Shown: positions 16,090-27,136, counted from the stretch's first letter. The stretch: 60,195 nucleotides of DNA from Moorena bouillonii PNG (GCF_001942495.1 NZ_MKZS01000001.1:946569-1006763), one strand, 5' to 3'. Translations and numbers: made by a program. The notes: generated by a model from the sequence alone, not told the origin.

Positions 16090-18291
16090 TTATGGCTGAT
16101 TACATTCAGCCTTTTCTGGACTGAAATCTGGCGTAGTATAGTTTTCCCTGTTGCGGTAGATATAGCCGTCAGGTTCGTTTTTGAAGATTACACCATTGGT
16201 AACTAACCCCAGAACATTTTGACCTGAGCTGTTGAGAATTTCCATAGCCGCATTAGCACTGGCAGAATCGATTTTTTCAGGTCGGGCTACCAGTAAAATG
16301 CCATCAGCCATTTTGCCCAAAATTGGCGCATCAGCCATACCAGCTAATGCTGGAGTATCTAAGATAACACAGTCATACTCTCGTGAGAACTTCTGCATCA
16401 GTAAAGCCATCTTCTGAGAGTCTAGAAGAGCCACAGGATTTGGAGGAATTACCCCAGCCATCAGAACATCAAGACCAGTCATTACTTCCCGTTTAGCCTG
16501 ATGAAATTGAGCATCACCCACGAGAATATTACTTAAACCTAAGGAGTTAGTTAGTTCCCACAGATGATGTTGAGATGGATAACGCAGATCAGCATCGATT
16601 AGTAACACCCGGCGTCCTACTTGAGCCATAGCTGCAGCTAAATTAGCACAGACATGGGACTTGCCTTCCTTAGGAACAGAACTGGTTACTACAATCGATT
16701 GCAGTGGTCGATCAGAACTGATAAACTTCAGATTGGCTTGCAGAATTTGATAGGCTTCACCGACGACAGAGCGGGGCAAATCTCTTGGAAAAATAGGAAA
16801 AACATTCTGTTGAGACGATCCAGCAAAGTAGCTCGTACTGACCAGCTTGCCGTAATCTGGAATAACCCCTAACAAGGTATATCTGAACAAATCTTTTAAT
16901 TCTTTGAGAGTATGAACCGATCTGTCTAAGAGGTCGATCAAGAAAGCCGTAGCGATCGCAACTAAGATACCAGCAAAAGCTCCTCCTGCCAGGATCAGGT
17001 TGATGGGGATCGGAATCGGCTGTTCAGGAACGATCGCCTCTGAAATAACACGGGCATTACCGACATTTTGATTTTCCGCAACTCTGGTTTCTTGTAGTTT
17101 GCTTAACAAAATTTGGTAAGTTGCTTGTGCAGCAGCTACCCGTCGCTCCAGTTCCCGCTGATTCTGCTCTAGTTTCGGTAGGACTCTAGAGCGCTCTTTG
17201 TAAGATGACTGAGTATTCCTCAGAACACCTAGTTGGCTAGTCAGTCCTAAACGCTGTACCTCGGACTGAACCAATTCTGCAGTCAGTTGTTGCTGGATTG
17301 GTCCAAACTCTAACAAACTCTTAACCGGTGGCGCTGGTTGTTGGCTACCAATAACCTGGGCTATTCGCTCTTGTAGTAATTTTAATAGTGCGGCTTCCTG
17401 AAGAGCCAACTGAGCGACTGTCGGGTATTCATCGTTGAAGCGGGTGCGCTCCAGTGCTAACTGAGCTTGTACCCCTTGGAGTTGTGTCAGTGCCTCCTGG
17501 ACCCCAGTAGACTGCCTTAAAGACGTAGCTGCCACAGCTTGCTGTGTATCCAGACCAATCTTATTGCGCAAGCCCTCAGACTCAGCATTTATCTGTGCTA
17601 ACTGAGCCTGAAGTTGAGAAATTTCGTCGTCTAATTTGGCAATCGACCCGACTGCAATGCTAGCTTCTTGTTGCAGGTCTAATATTTTATTAGCTTCTTT
17701 GAATCTACGCAAATCCGCTTCTGCTTGGCTGACAGTAGCTTCAACTTTTGGAAGTTGTTTCTCAATAAAGTCACGAGCGGCGACAGCTTCCGCTCGGTTA
17801 GTTTGGATATCATTCTCTATGTAAACCTTAATCAGTGTGTTAACGATCCTTTCTGCCCAAGTAGGATCATAGGATTCATAGGAAATGGTGAGGATATCTG
17901 TCCCCGGAATTGGTTTGACACTCAGTTCTTTTAAAATGAACTCAGGAGATATAAATTCACCGTTTTTATCCCTGAGGTTAAGAGCTTGGATTGTTTTTTC
18001 TATAATTGGTCTGGAAAGAATAATTTCTACTTCCGTAGATAAGGGGTCGCTCTGGCGAGCAACATTATCAATCGTGCCAGTTGGATTATCAACCCCGGTC
18101 AGAGAAGAAGAATTATCGGTCTTTAACAACAATTGAGCTGCTGCTAAATAAACAGTTTTTTGAGAGAAAACATACCATGCGGCCAGACCGAAAACACCAC
18201 CAAATGCTAGGCTTGCTGGCAAAAAACGCCGTTTGAAAACTAGCCAGTATTTATGAAAATCTATTTCTTCTGAATAATCTATAGCTTCCAT
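16090..18291 (-). CDS. Polysaccharide co-polymerase / BY-type tyrosine kinase (Wzc-like)
   Basis: A 733-residue fusion of a chain-length determinant domain (Wzz/GumC) and a CpsD-type bacterial tyrosine kinase. It controls exopolysaccharide polymerisation and export at the inner membrane. Order: first transmembrane helix about 24-43; periplasmic part with long coiled coils about 170-400; second helix about 432-452; kinase about 505-733. The kinase has Walker A SVPKEGKSH (538-546), Walker A' VLLIDADLR (562-570) and Walker B CVILDTP (641-647). The tail has only three tyrosines in the last 25 residues, fewer than the Tyr cluster of enterobacterial Wzc. Upstream on the same strand are fcl and gmd. 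Confidence 0.9.
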   Translation of the reverse strand: MEAIDYSEEIDFHKYWLVFKRRFLPASLAFGGVFGLAAWYVFSQKTVYLAAAQLLLKTDNSSSLTGVDNPTGTIDNVARQSDPLSTEVEIILSRPIIEKTIQALNLRDKNGEFISPEFILKELSVKPIPGTDILTISYESYDPTWAERIVNTLIKVYIENDIQTNRAEAVAARDFIEKQLPKVEATVSQAEADLRRFKEANKILDLQQEASIAVGSIAKLDDEISQLQAQLAQINAESEGLRNKIGLDTQQAVAATSLRQSTGVQEALTQLQGVQAQLALERTRFNDEYPTVAQLALQEAALLKLLQERIAQVIGSQQPAPPVKSLLEFGPIQQQLTAELVQSEVQRLGLTSQLGVLRNTQSSYKERSRVLPKLEQNQRELERRVAAAQATYQILLSKLQETRVAENQNVGNARVISEAIVPEQPIPIPINLILAGGAFAGILVAIATAFLIDLLDRSVHTLKELKDLFRYTLLGVIPDYGKLVSTSYFAGSSQQNVFPIFPRDLPRSVVGEAYQILQANLKFISSDRPLQSIVVTSSVPKEGKSHVCANLAAAMAQVGRRVLLIDADLRYPSQHHLWELTNSLGLSNILVGDAQFHQAKREVMTGLDVLMAGVIPPNPVALLDSQKMALLMQKFSREYDCVILDTPALAGMADAPILGKMADGILLVARPEKIDSASANAAMEILNSSGQNVLGLVTNGVIFKNEPDGYIYRNRENYTTPDFSPEKAECNQP

Positions 18292-18795
18292 AATTTTTCA
18301 TTAAAAAAGTTGAATACTCACTGACAAAAATTTAGTAGATTGCTCACCCTTTTTTCACCGTCAGAAGCTAGGTATTGATTTTCTCAATATATCTAGAGAT
18401 AGATGCTATATTAATTAGAATAAATTATGATGCTATTGGTTACTTAAATTTGATTAAATTAGAAAAAAAACAAAACACAAAAAAAACCTATGGTGTCTAG
18501 CTTTTTTTTAGTGTTAATTTTCCATTGTTTTCGGTAATGGGTAATGGTTTGGGAGTAATCACAAGTCTCCGTTGCCCATTACTAATTACCAAACCTTACA
18601 CACCAAACCTTACACTGTTAATGCTTCCAGACATGATATAAATCGTCTTTTGATTACTCTTCTAGTCAAGTCTGTCTGGCTTTTCCCTTAGAGGGCGAAG
18701 CATTTGTATACAAACTGGCATGGTTAGAGCTACTGTTTAAGCTACATATCCAGGTACAAATACTTCGCCCCTACCGACAATGAGTTTGGGTAGAT
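18292..18795. other. Intergenic region, nothing recognised
   Basis: AT-rich spacer between fcl and the wzc-like gene with no ORF of note. Pieces of short repeats (GGTAATGGGTAATGG and CACCAAACCTTACA) are present. A promoter for the wzc-like gene is likely but not identified. Confidence 0.5.
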
Positions 18796-19740
18796 TTAGC
18801 TAGCGTGTTGTCGATACCAGTCGATAGTATTCTTCAACCCCTGCTTAAACTCCATCTGAGCAGTGAAGTTAAACTCCTCCTTGGCTCGTTCAATATCCAG
18901 ACAACGGCGAGGCTGACCATTGGGTTTATCAGTTTCCCAGACAATTTCTCCCTTAAATTCCATCAATTCGCAAATCAACTCAACTAAATCGCGAATTGAG
19001 ATTTCATAGCCTGTACCCAAATTAACTGGCTCTGGTTGATTGTAATCCGTGGTAGCCATCACAATACCCCGTGCTGCATCGGTTGAGTAGAGAAACTCAC
19101 GGGTAGGACTGCCATCACCCCACGCAGGCAATTTCATTTCTCCCTTTTGTTGGGCTTCATAGACTTTACGAATTAGGGCAGGGATTACGTGGGAACTGCT
19201 GGGGTCGAAATTATCTTCCGGACCATACAAGTTCACCGGTAACAGGTAGATGCCATTGAATCCGTACTGTTGCCGATAGGCTTGTAGCTGGACTAAAAGA
19301 GCTTTCTTAGCAACCCCATAAGGGGCATTGGTTTCTTCCGGATAACCATCCCAGAGGTTATCCTCTTTAAAGGGTACTGGTGTGAATTTGGGATAGGCAC
19401 AGATGGTACCAACACAGACAAATTTTTCCACACCGGCTTCATAGGCGGCATGAATTAGCTGAGTACCCATCATTAAATTGTCATAGAATAGCTCAGCTGG
19501 CTTTTCTCGATTAAGACCAATGCCACCAACATGAGCAGCAAGATGAATGATGATATCCTGCTGATCCACAGCTCTTTGACAGTTCTCTAAAGAACGCAGG
19601 TCATAATCAAGCGATCGCGGAATAGTAATCTTCTGTGCATCCGCTCCAGCTTTACACAACTGATCCACTACCTGACGTCCTAGAAATCCAGCTCCACCAG
19701 TAACTAGAATCCTCTTATTACTAAGATCTAAACTTTCCAT
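18796..19740 (-). CDS. fcl: GDP-L-fucose synthase
   Basis: A 314-residue short-chain dehydrogenase/reductase-type epimerase-reductase. It converts GDP-4-keto-6-deoxy-mannose, the product of the neighbouring Gmd, to GDP-L-fucose with NADPH. The NADP-binding [10 protein letters not shown] is at residues 16-25 and the catalytic Tyr-Lys pair is in YGVAKK near 140. The [14 protein letters not shown] and [10 protein letters not shown] motifs typical of Fcl follow. Length is standard. It lies 177 bp downstream of gmd on the same strand. Confidence 0.95.
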   Translation of the reverse strand: MESLDLSNKRILVTGGAGFLGRQVVDQLCKAGADAQKITIPRSLDYDLRSLENCQRAVDQQDIIIHLAAHVGGIGLNREKPAELFYDNLMMGTQLIHAAYEAGVEKFVCVGTICAYPKFTPVPFKEDNLWDGYPEETNAPYGVAKKALLVQLQAYRQQYGFNGIYLLPVNLYGPEDNFDPSSSHVIPALIRKVYEAQQKGEMKLPAWGDGSPTREFLYSTDAARGIVMATTDYNQPEPVNLGTGYEISIRDLVELICELMEFKGEIVWETDKPNGQPRRCLDIERAKEEFNFTAQMEFKQGLKNTIDWYRQHAS

Positions 19741-19917
19741 TTATTTGTCATCCTTGCCTAGCTTTTGGAGAACTATCACCGTCTGGTGCATCGCAATGCA
19801 AGCAGGAATATACTGAGTCATTATTCAACACAAATCCTATTAATCCGGATTTGTGGTTGCTGATGTATTGGCTTGCACTAGCGATGCTACCTTCACAGTC
19901 AGTCATAGACTAACGGA

Positions 19918-20997
19918 TTAGTCAACCATCGTAGCTACACCTTGACGGATATAGGCTTGATCATTCAACGGTTGAGTACTTTTGCCATTAGGGAGCGACA
20001 GACCCAAGGCTTGTAAATCCGCTTCTACCATTAAACCTACCAACTGCTCAAAGGTTACAGATGGCTCCCAACCTAGTGTCTTCTTTGCCTTGGTGGGGTC
20101 ACCAATTAGTATATCTACTTCGGCAGGACGCAAATAACGCTCGTCAAACTCGACATAATTATTCCAATCGAGATTGACATATTTGAAGGCAATCTCTAAA
20201 AATTCCTTAACTGAGTGGGTTTCACCAGTCGCTACCACATAGTCATCTGGTTTGTCTTGCTGGAGCATCAGCCACATGGCCTTGACATAGTCCTTCGCGT
20301 AACCCCAGTCTCGCTTAGAATCAAGATTACCCAGGTAGAGTTTTTTCTGCTGACCTCCGACAATTCGGGCAATTGCTCGGGTAATCTTGCGGGTTACAAA
20401 GGTTTCCCCTCGACGGGGTGACTCGTGGTTAAACAGTATACCATTGCAGGCAAACATGCCGTAGGATTCACGATAGTTTATAGTTTGCCAGTGAGCATAC
20501 ACCTTAGCACAGGCATAGGGAGAGCGGGGATAAAATGGAGTAGTTTCCTTTTGGGGTATATCCTGTACCTTCCCAAACATCTCAGAAGAACCAGCTTGAT
20601 AGAAACGCACGTCGATACCGGTGCGCTGACGATAGTCCCGAATCGCCTCCAAGAGTCGGAGAGTACCCATGCCCACCGAGTCAACGGTATATTCTGGGGA
20701 GTCAAAACTGACCCGAACATGGGATTGAGCCCCTAAGTTATAAATTTCCGATGGCTTAACCGCCTCTAAGATCCGGCGTAGGGTCACACCATCAGTCAAG
20801 TCACCGTAGTGTAAGAAGAACCGTGCGTTTTCATTGTGGGGGTCTACATAGATGTGGTCAATGCGATCTGTGTTGAAGGTGGAGGTCCTTCGGATAATAC
20901 CATGAACCTCATAGCCCTTTTCTAGCAACAACTCACTCAAGTAGGAACCGTCTTGACCTGTAATTCCAGTGATTAGCGCTCTTTTTGGTTCCGTCAT
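19918..20997 (-). CDS. gmd: GDP-mannose 4,6-dehydratase
   Basis: A 359-residue enzyme that dehydrates GDP-D-mannose to GDP-4-keto-6-deoxy-D-mannose, the first step to GDP-fucose. The NADP loop [10 protein letters not shown] starts at residue 10, then [18 protein letters not shown], the catalytic YACAK, and [17 protein letters not shown]. All are diagnostic for Gmd. It heads the gmd-fcl-wzc-like row on the minus strand, supplying activated sugar for the exopolysaccharide made by neighbouring genes. Confidence 0.97.
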   Translation of the reverse strand: MTEPKRALITGITGQDGSYLSELLLEKGYEVHGIIRRTSTFNTDRIDHIYVDPHNENARFFLHYGDLTDGVTLRRILEAVKPSEIYNLGAQSHVRVSFDSPEYTVDSVGMGTLRLLEAIRDYRQRTGIDVRFYQAGSSEMFGKVQDIPQKETTPFYPRSPYACAKVYAHWQTINYRESYGMFACNGILFNHESPRRGETFVTRKITRAIARIVGGQQKKLYLGNLDSKRDWGYAKDYVKAMWLMLQQDKPDDYVVATGETHSVKEFLEIAFKYVNLDWNNYVEFDERYLRPAEVDILIGDPTKAKKTLGWEPSVTFEQLVGLMVEADLQALGLSLPNGKSTQPLNDQAYIRQGVATMVD

Positions 20998-21937
20998 TCT
21001 TTACTTTTCCTGTAACGTAATGTGGGCAATTTTGGTAGATATTGCTTCCCGAGAAAATCTCCCATGCAAACTTCCCAGTTTGCCTGGGAGTTAATCATCA
21101 CCAGGTTAACTCAAAAATTTATTTGTGGCTGTAGTGAATTTACCGTAAATAAACTCTCAGTAAAAATTTCACATATTCTCCACAGAAAGTTTAAAATTAT
21201 AGATTAATATAATTATTGAAAGACTCAAATAGTGTTGACGTAAATTATTTTTTGGGGTAAAAAGTTGCTATTCTTTTTTTTATTTTAAACGATCAGGATA
21301 TTTTTTTTTATTTTTTAAAGAGTTTTTTTATGCAAATCTATTTCCATAATATGGAGCATACTAGTTTAATAAATGCGTCGCCACTAAGGCAGTATTATTG
21401 CCTAGCTATCAGTAATAAGCATACCACATCAGAGGGTGTATTGAAGGTTAAAAACTTTACAAAATTATCATAATTTCGCAGGGGATAAGTTCTCAAATTT
21501 TATGAGTATGGGCAGGTTAATTAGGTTGTTTAGCCCCATGCTTTAGGATGAGGGCGACTTTGGAAACACTGGTTTAGTCAAGCATCAAACAAAATTAAGT
21601 GTACGGCTATATATTTATATAGGAAGTATACCAGTTTTTCAAAATCATCCTGTTATGGCATAATTTTTATGTATAAATAAGCTGATGGCCGTTGATTTTT
21701 TTTGATCGCTTTATAGTAAATAGTTTGATAGCCAAAATCCTCTGAATACAATTAAAACAATTGCATCTTCAATTATTAAATAAATTTATAATTTATACAA
21801 TTAAAAATATTAGCTTTTTAGTTTTTATTTAAAATTTAAATAATTGCATTATTTGATAAGTATCCTATCCAAATTTTTAGCCTGAAATACCCTTGATTAT
21901 TAGGTCTAATAATTGGGTTTTAATCGGATATTAATCA
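20998..21937. other. Long AT-rich intergenic region between divergent EPS genes
   Basis: About 940 bp with no convincing gene and no tandem repeats. It is strongly AT-rich (poly-T and poly-A runs near 21240-21330 and 21770-21850). It separates gmd (minus) from the sugar transferase gene (plus), so it should contain both promoters and perhaps long untranslated leaders. No specific regulatory site could be fixed by eye. Confidence 0.6.
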
Positions 21938-23371
21938 ATGGAGTTGTCTAGGATGGGACTGCCCTTAACTGAAACCTATAGATTTGATATACGTGATCCT
22001 ATTTTTGCAAAACTTCGTCGCAATACCTATGCTGTATGGCTTCGCATCGTTACATTAGTGTTCACTGATCTATTCATGCTATTGATGGCATGGTTTTTTA
22101 GTAAGTATATAAATAATGATTGGGGAATAGTCAATCAAGCAATACTAGTTTATATAGTCATACCCTGGGAAATTTTATTGATTGCTTTACAAGACCTTTA
22201 TAATTCTGGTAACAAACGCCGTGACTACTTAGCTCTAGCCCAGACAATCACTGTTGCCCAGATTAGTCTACTCGTTATTGCTTGCCTGTATCAACCCGAT
22301 CAATTTGTGATTCAACTAATTGATAGTTTGTTATGGCTATTAAGCCTCGCTCTTGTCTGCATCGGACGCTTAGGAATAGATTTTCTTCTGAGACGGCTTC
22401 GTAAAAAAGGCTTACTTCGCTATCCAACCCTGATCATAGGTTCACCATATCAACAACAAAAAGCAATTCAAATACTGGAAAACGAAGATTGTTATGGCGT
22501 TATTAAATTCTTCGATATTAATTTATTAGATCAATCGAACCTATCCGATTTTATTAAAGAAATTCGTGCTCTAGACGTAGCCGAAGTATTTGTTTGCTCT
22601 TGGAACAAGGTAGAAGATTATATGTTCTTTTACTGGAGTCTCAGAAACGCAGGTATCACCTTGCGAATTTTGTGTACAGACTTAGGACCTATTTACCAAA
22701 ATGTGGAGATGTCTAGTATAGGTGGTGTGCCTACCATAGGGTTTTCTCCCCCTCTAATTACTGGTATTGACTTTTTGGCAAAAAGATGTTTGGATTTTGT
22801 GCTTTCTGTCTTAGGAATAATTGTGCTTTTGCCACTGTTTATCAGTATTTCCGTTTTAATCAAGCTTGATTCCCCAGGACCGATATTTTACAAACAGGAA
22901 AGAGTTGGCTTACATAATAAACGATTTAAGACTTGGAAATTTCGCAGTATGTTTGTGGATGCTGACCAACGTCTCAAAGAGCTAGAAGCTCGTAATGAAA
23001 TGAAAGATGGTGTTCTCTTTAAGATAAAGGATGATCCACGGATTACCAAAGTAGGAAAAATTATCCGCCGCTATAGCTTAGATGAACTTCCCCAATTACT
23101 TAACGTTCTCTGTGGAGAAATGAGTTTAGTTGGTCCTAGGCCATTGCCAATCAGAGATGTCAATAAATTCTCTGAACACCACTTTATACGTCATGCAGTT
23201 TTACCGGGAATAACCGGACTTTGGCAAGTGTCCGGTCGTTCGGATATTACGTCTTTTGAAGAAGTGGTACGTCTAGATACTTTGTACATGGAAAATTGGT
23301 CACTGTGGCTAGATTTGAAGATTTTATTAAAAACTGCCATAGTGCTTTTTCAAAAAAAAGGCGCTTACTAG
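21938..23371 (+). CDS. Polyprenyl-phosphate sugar-1-phosphate transferase (exopolysaccharide initiation)
   Basis: A 477-residue WbaP/WcaJ-type enzyme that loads the first sugar-phosphate onto undecaprenyl phosphate at the inner membrane. The N-terminal half has about four transmembrane segments and a degenerate nucleotide-binding-like region. The C-terminal catalytic domain begins at 'FLAKRCLDFVLSVLG' (about 283) with one more hydrophobic segment. It then has SPGPIFYKQERVG, KFRSM, RRYSLDELPQLLNVL and VGPRP, all family signatures. The ATG at 21953 (codon 6) is preceded by GGAG at a good distance and may be the real start. Confidence 0.92.
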   Translation: MELSRMGLPLTETYRFDIRDPIFAKLRRNTYAVWLRIVTLVFTDLFMLLMAWFFSKYINNDWGIVNQAILVYIVIPWEILLIALQDLYNSGNKRRDYLALAQTITVAQISLLVIACLYQPDQFVIQLIDSLLWLLSLALVCIGRLGIDFLLRRLRKKGLLRYPTLIIGSPYQQQKAIQILENEDCYGVIKFFDINLLDQSNLSDFIKEIRALDVAEVFVCSWNKVEDYMFFYWSLRNAGITLRILCTDLGPIYQNVEMSSIGGVPTIGFSPPLITGIDFLAKRCLDFVLSVLGIIVLLPLFISISVLIKLDSPGPIFYKQERVGLHNKRFKTWKFRSMFVDADQRLKELEARNEMKDGVLFKIKDDPRITKVGKIIRRYSLDELPQLLNVLCGEMSLVGPRPLPIRDVNKFSEHHFIRHAVLPGITGLWQVSGRSDITSFEEVVRLDTLYMENWSLWLDLKILLKTAIVLFQKKGAY

Positions 23372-23643
23372 TAACCTGAGTTGGATATAACCAACTTTGT
23401 CCAGGAGTCAGGAGTGGGGAAAGGGTAGCATGGGCTCGCCTAGTGCGTAAGCTTACCGCTTGAGGTGCGCTTTCCGGATTAAGAATTAAATTCGCCACGG
23501 GTCGCACCTAAAGTACTAAAGTATCGGTTAAATTTCCTAAACCAATAACAATTTATGTCCTGAGAGAGAGATAATGTTCCTCAACACTTGGGAATATTCT
23601 CAATAATTAGTTAGGGTTATTTTTCTACAGTGGAAAAAAAAAT

Positions 23644-24606
23644 ATGGTTATTGAGTTAACTGTTGCCATCCCAACATACAACGGTCAGAAGCGTCTACCA
23701 GAAGTCTTAGACCGACTGCGAGACTGTTGCCAGCAAGACCAACTCAGCTGGGAAGTTATTGTTATTGACAACAACAGCACTGACGGCACTGCTAAGCTTG
23801 TTCAGGCTTATCAAGCCAATTGGCCACAGCAATATCCCTTGAGGTATTGTTTTGAACCGAAACAAGGGGCAGCTTATGCCAGATGCCGTGCCATTCAGGA
23901 AGCCAGAGGTGAACTAGTGGGTTTCCTAGACGATGACACGATTCCATCAATGTCTTGGATAGCTTCTGCTTACGCCTTTGGCAAATCTAACCCTACTTGT
24001 GGTGCTTATGGTAGTCAAATTCATGGTGTTTTTGAAGTCACTCCTCCACCAAATTTTGATAAACTTGCGCCATTTTTAGCAATCACTGAACGTGGCTGTG
24101 AGCCATTACTTTATGAACCTCACAAAAAATTACTACCGCCTTCAGCTGGGTTGGTTGTGCGAAAACAAGCTTGGTTAGAGAGTATGCCCTCTCGGCCTAT
24201 TTTGACTGGGCGTACTAAGAGCAGTATGTTAACTGGGGAAGATTTAGAGATGTTGTCTCGTATCCAAGCTAAGGGCTGGGAAATCTGGTACAATCCTGCT
24301 ATGGAAATTGAGCACAAAATCCCTAGCTGGCGTCTGAGACGTGAGTATTTAATTCCATTTTTCCGTGGGATTGGTTTAAGTCGTCATGTCACCCGGATGT
24401 TGAGTGTAAAACCTTGGCTAAGACCGTTGGCAACTCTGGCTTACATGACCAACGATTTGCGCAAAATTACCTTTCACTGGCTCAAACATGGTGGTGCTAT
24501 CCAGTCTGATTTAATTGCAGCTTGCCAAATGGAGTTGTTTCTTAGTAGTCTATGGAGTCCTTTTTACCTCCTTAAACATGGGTATTTTGCTGACTATGAT
24601 AACTAG
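23644..24606 (+). CDS. hpsE: Family 2 glycosyltransferase, HpsE-like
   Basis: A 320-residue GT-A fold glycosyltransferase. The N-terminus has the nucleotide-sugar site (AIPTYNG at 8-14, IDNNSTDGT at 41-49), the acidic metal motif LDDD at 95-98, and GEDLEM further on as the acceptor/base region. Sequence style matches the hormogonium polysaccharide enzyme HpsE of filamentous cyanobacteria, which acts in gliding-associated polysaccharide synthesis. It follows the sugar transferase gene by 272 bp on the same strand. The C-terminal part has a hydrophobic stretch but no clear transmembrane helix. Confidence 0.82.
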   Translation: MVIELTVAIPTYNGQKRLPEVLDRLRDCCQQDQLSWEVIVIDNNSTDGTAKLVQAYQANWPQQYPLRYCFEPKQGAAYARCRAIQEARGELVGFLDDDTIPSMSWIASAYAFGKSNPTCGAYGSQIHGVFEVTPPPNFDKLAPFLAITERGCEPLLYEPHKKLLPPSAGLVVRKQAWLESMPSRPILTGRTKSSMLTGEDLEMLSRIQAKGWEIWYNPAMEIEHKIPSWRLRREYLIPFFRGIGLSRHVTRMLSVKPWLRPLATLAYMTNDLRKITFHWLKHGGAIQSDLIAACQMELFLSSLWSPFYLLKHGYFADYDN

Positions 24607-24750
24607 TTATTTTAACTAGTTATTTGAACTAGTTGAAAAGGTTTAACAGGGGGAAGGAACTGGAAGAGGGAATTCATAAATTGCTCATAAATTGCTCATA
24701 AATTGTGATATCATACCGCAAATAGGCAATACCTAAAAATGCGATTATGG

Positions 24751-24812
24751 CCCGGTCGCTGCTACGCGATTGGCCGTAGGCCACGCTACGCGAACGCGAA
24801 CGGAACATCGCG
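24751..24812. repeat. GGCCGTAGGCCACGCTACGCG palindromic repeat
   Basis: An imperfect palindrome with GCTACGCGATTGGCC facing GGCCACGCTACGCG. Degenerate relatives appear near 6100-6135, 13283, 13470, 23425-23480 and 38250-38300. This is a known style of interspersed palindrome in filamentous cyanobacteria. Confidence 0.65.
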
Positions 24813-24853
24813 TTTTGCTGCTGACGTGGGATTTTCTTGAAATACTCACTGGT

Positions 24854-25231
24854 TTAAGCCGATTGTCTACTTATGACTAGCTCTGATAACTGATTTGAGT
24901 AGCGAGGGTGGAGCAACCCGAGTACCTCCTGTTTTTTGTAAGTGAGAGTCAAAGCATCCATAATCCCTTCCAGCCATCCTTCCCGATTTCTAAACAGCCA
25001 ACGCTGTAGTTCTTTTAGGGGCATTCCAGCAACCGCCTCAGTGGGCAAAGCAGTTAGAATTTCCAGAGGGACAATAAAACCAAGAGACACTTCCCCATAG
25101 GTAACCATAGCTAATTCAGTTCCTGACTGCCAGCGTGTGCGATCAGAACGTGCCTTGGTAGAAAGTTGGGCAAGGGAAACTTGATGGTAAAGAAAAGTCA
25201 TAGTTATAGATTCAATGTTTTCCCATGCCAT
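24854..25231 (-). CDS. Conserved-looking hypothetical protein
   Basis: A 125-residue protein that I do not recognise. It is soluble, with no signal peptide or membrane segment. A second in-frame ATG at 25201 gives a 115-residue version beginning MTFLYHQVSL and may be the true start. The C-terminal half has regular amphipathic helices (for example 'LKELQRWLFRNREGWLEGIM'). It is the only substantial ORF on either strand here and its composition resembles its neighbours, so it is probably real. It is divergent from the DUF3370 gene. Confidence 0.5.
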   Translation of the reverse strand: MAWENIESITMTFLYHQVSLAQLSTKARSDRTRWQSGTELAMVTYGEVSLGFIVPLEILTALPTEAVAGMPLKELQRWLFRNREGWLEGIMDALTLTYKKQEVLGLLHPRYSNQLSELVISRQSA

Positions 25232-25412
25232 ACTGGAAAATCCCAGCTGGCATCACTAAAACTCAGAATTCCCAGCTAGCCAACACCTGTAACTAAACAC
25301 CTGTAACTAACAGAGTTTCTGAACGAACGCAGATGGCACCTTTATCAAAATCTTGGCCTGTTCACGTCTTTGTGGTTTAACCAATTTTGGTTTAACTAAA
25401 ACCCCATTATCC

Positions 25413-26771
25413 ATGCTGCCATTTTTACTAAATTTCACCCTGGCTCAAGCCACCCCAGCACCAACACCTCAAGTAGAAATCGTGCAACTCCAAGAAATAC
25501 GCCCTCTACCAGGACAATTAGATAATGTACCGGTATTCAACAGCAACAGTCCCGAACTAGTACAGACTGAAGGAATTTTACTGTCCACATTTCCCCCTTT
25601 TGACAAAGCCAACCCAGGGGCTCACTTAAACTTTCCATTTCAGGGGCGCTTTGATATCTTTGCCCACCATGTTGCCAAAGCAGCCACCCTAGATGATTTG
25701 CGCACCCTCTATCTAGGGATTATCCTCCACAATCCGGGCAAAGAACCAGTAACAGTAGATATTATTGAGGCAGCTAGTTACCTGAGTCAGCCTGATGCAC
25801 CATTTATCGAATTACCCTCCCAAGTAGATAATTCTTCCGGTAGAGTTTATGCTGGGCCTGGTAGCCGAGTGATGAGTGATATTCTCCGTGGAGGTAGGCA
25901 AGAGGGATTTCCTGCCCAATTGGTGATTCAGGCTCAGCAAAGCCGCATGTTGCTGAATCTGCCAATTCCAGTGCGAACCTTGACACCACCGATTAATGGT
26001 CGCTCAACGTTGATGCGGTTATACAGTGATGGAAAAGTATACGCCGCTAGTCTTGCTCAGTATGCACCTTTAGATAGTAATGGCAATGAACGCTCTCCTA
26101 CTATAGCTCAATGGCAGGATTTATTAGAGCAAGGGGAGTTAGCTGGACCACGCGATCGCGCCCCGACTGATCCGATTGCTACTACTGGTTCAATTATCTA
26201 CGGTCGAGTGGCAGGAGTAGCCCGAGGCTCTAGATGGCAAGCTCAGTTGGTGGATAATCCTACTGCTCAATCTCTAACTATTCCGCAACCGGGAAAAGCC
26301 TTTTCCTACGGACTGAGTACCCTCCATCACGGCAGGTTAGGTACTGGTCAAATTCAGAGTGCGCCGATGTTAGTCCGTTATCCAGATACCGCCTATTTTG
26401 CCCATGGTAACTATGGGGTGCAATACAGCCTGACCTTGCCACTGATTAATCCCACCCGGGATACTCAAACGGTCACCCTGGCTATTGAGACACCAATTAA
26501 ACAAGATCAAATCCAGGGAGGATTAAGGTTTTTAAAGGCACCAGCTAAGCAAATATTTTTCCGAGGGACAGTGCAATTGAGCTATAAGGATGATCAAGGT
26601 TTACCTCGGACGCGCTATGTGCATTTGGTACAACGGCGTGGTGAGCAGGGGGTAGCCCAAGTTAGGTTGCAGATGCCACCCCTTGAGCAACGGCTGGTGC
26701 AAGTCGATTTTCTCTATCCACCAGACTCGACACCCCCCCAAGTTTTAACTGTTCGGACACACCATCAATAG
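25413..26771 (+). CDS. DUF3370 domain-containing protein
   Basis: About 452 residues, probably exported. The likely start at 25413 (ATG) gives a short hydrophobic leader ending A-Q-A; the frame remains open upstream to a TTG at 25353, which would add 20 residues with basic character. The rest matches the cyanobacterial DUF3370 family: PLPGQLDNVPVFNSN near 50, ILLSTFPP, 'HLNFPFQGRFDIFAHH', then a beta-rich body. Function is unknown; an extracellular or periplasmic role is inferred from the leader. It appears monocistronic. Confidence 0.82.
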   Translation: MLPFLLNFTLAQATPAPTPQVEIVQLQEIRPLPGQLDNVPVFNSNSPELVQTEGILLSTFPPFDKANPGAHLNFPFQGRFDIFAHHVAKAATLDDLRTLYLGIILHNPGKEPVTVDIIEAASYLSQPDAPFIELPSQVDNSSGRVYAGPGSRVMSDILRGGRQEGFPAQLVIQAQQSRMLLNLPIPVRTLTPPINGRSTLMRLYSDGKVYAASLAQYAPLDSNGNERSPTIAQWQDLLEQGELAGPRDRAPTDPIATTGSIIYGRVAGVARGSRWQAQLVDNPTAQSLTIPQPGKAFSYGLSTLHHGRLGTGQIQSAPMLVRYPDTAYFAHGNYGVQYSLTLPLINPTRDTQTVTLAIETPIKQDQIQGGLRFLKAPAKQIFFRGTVQLSYKDDQGLPRTRYVHLVQRRGEQGVAQVRLQMPPLEQRLVQVDFLYPPDSTPPQVLTVRTHHQ

Positions 26772-27136
26772 ACCTCTTGCATAAGTCTCATAAACCGTGG
26801 GTGTTGACCAGGCAAAAGGCAAAAGCGATAGATTTTGATTTCATATTTATTTTTGCGCATAGATCCAATAAAAATCTCCCCATCTGCCCATTTCCCGCTT
26901 CTGACGACTCCCGACTCCCGACTCCCGACTCCCAACCCAAATGTAAAAAACCTAGCCCTGTGAGGATGGCAAGGTGGGGAGTATGTCACATCAGGTTATA
27001 TGTATCAATGTAAATTGATATTGTAGTCAATGTAATAAATTCATGAAATGATCAGTTGATTATTTCGATAGGTAGATAAAATGTTATACTCTAACTTACT
27101 AGACTGAAAAAGTCAAACAATGATCAGTGTCTTCCT
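26772..27136. other. Intergenic region with a short tandem repeat
   Basis: No gene is supported. It contains four copies of CGACTCC at about 26903-26931. The last 80 bp are AT-rich and likely include the promoter of the response regulator gene. Confidence 0.6.

Noticed and set aside
26777-27013. 78-codon frame (and a 74-codon frame opposite) before the response regulator gene
   Set aside because: Both read through the CGACTCC repeat; no domain and no start signals.
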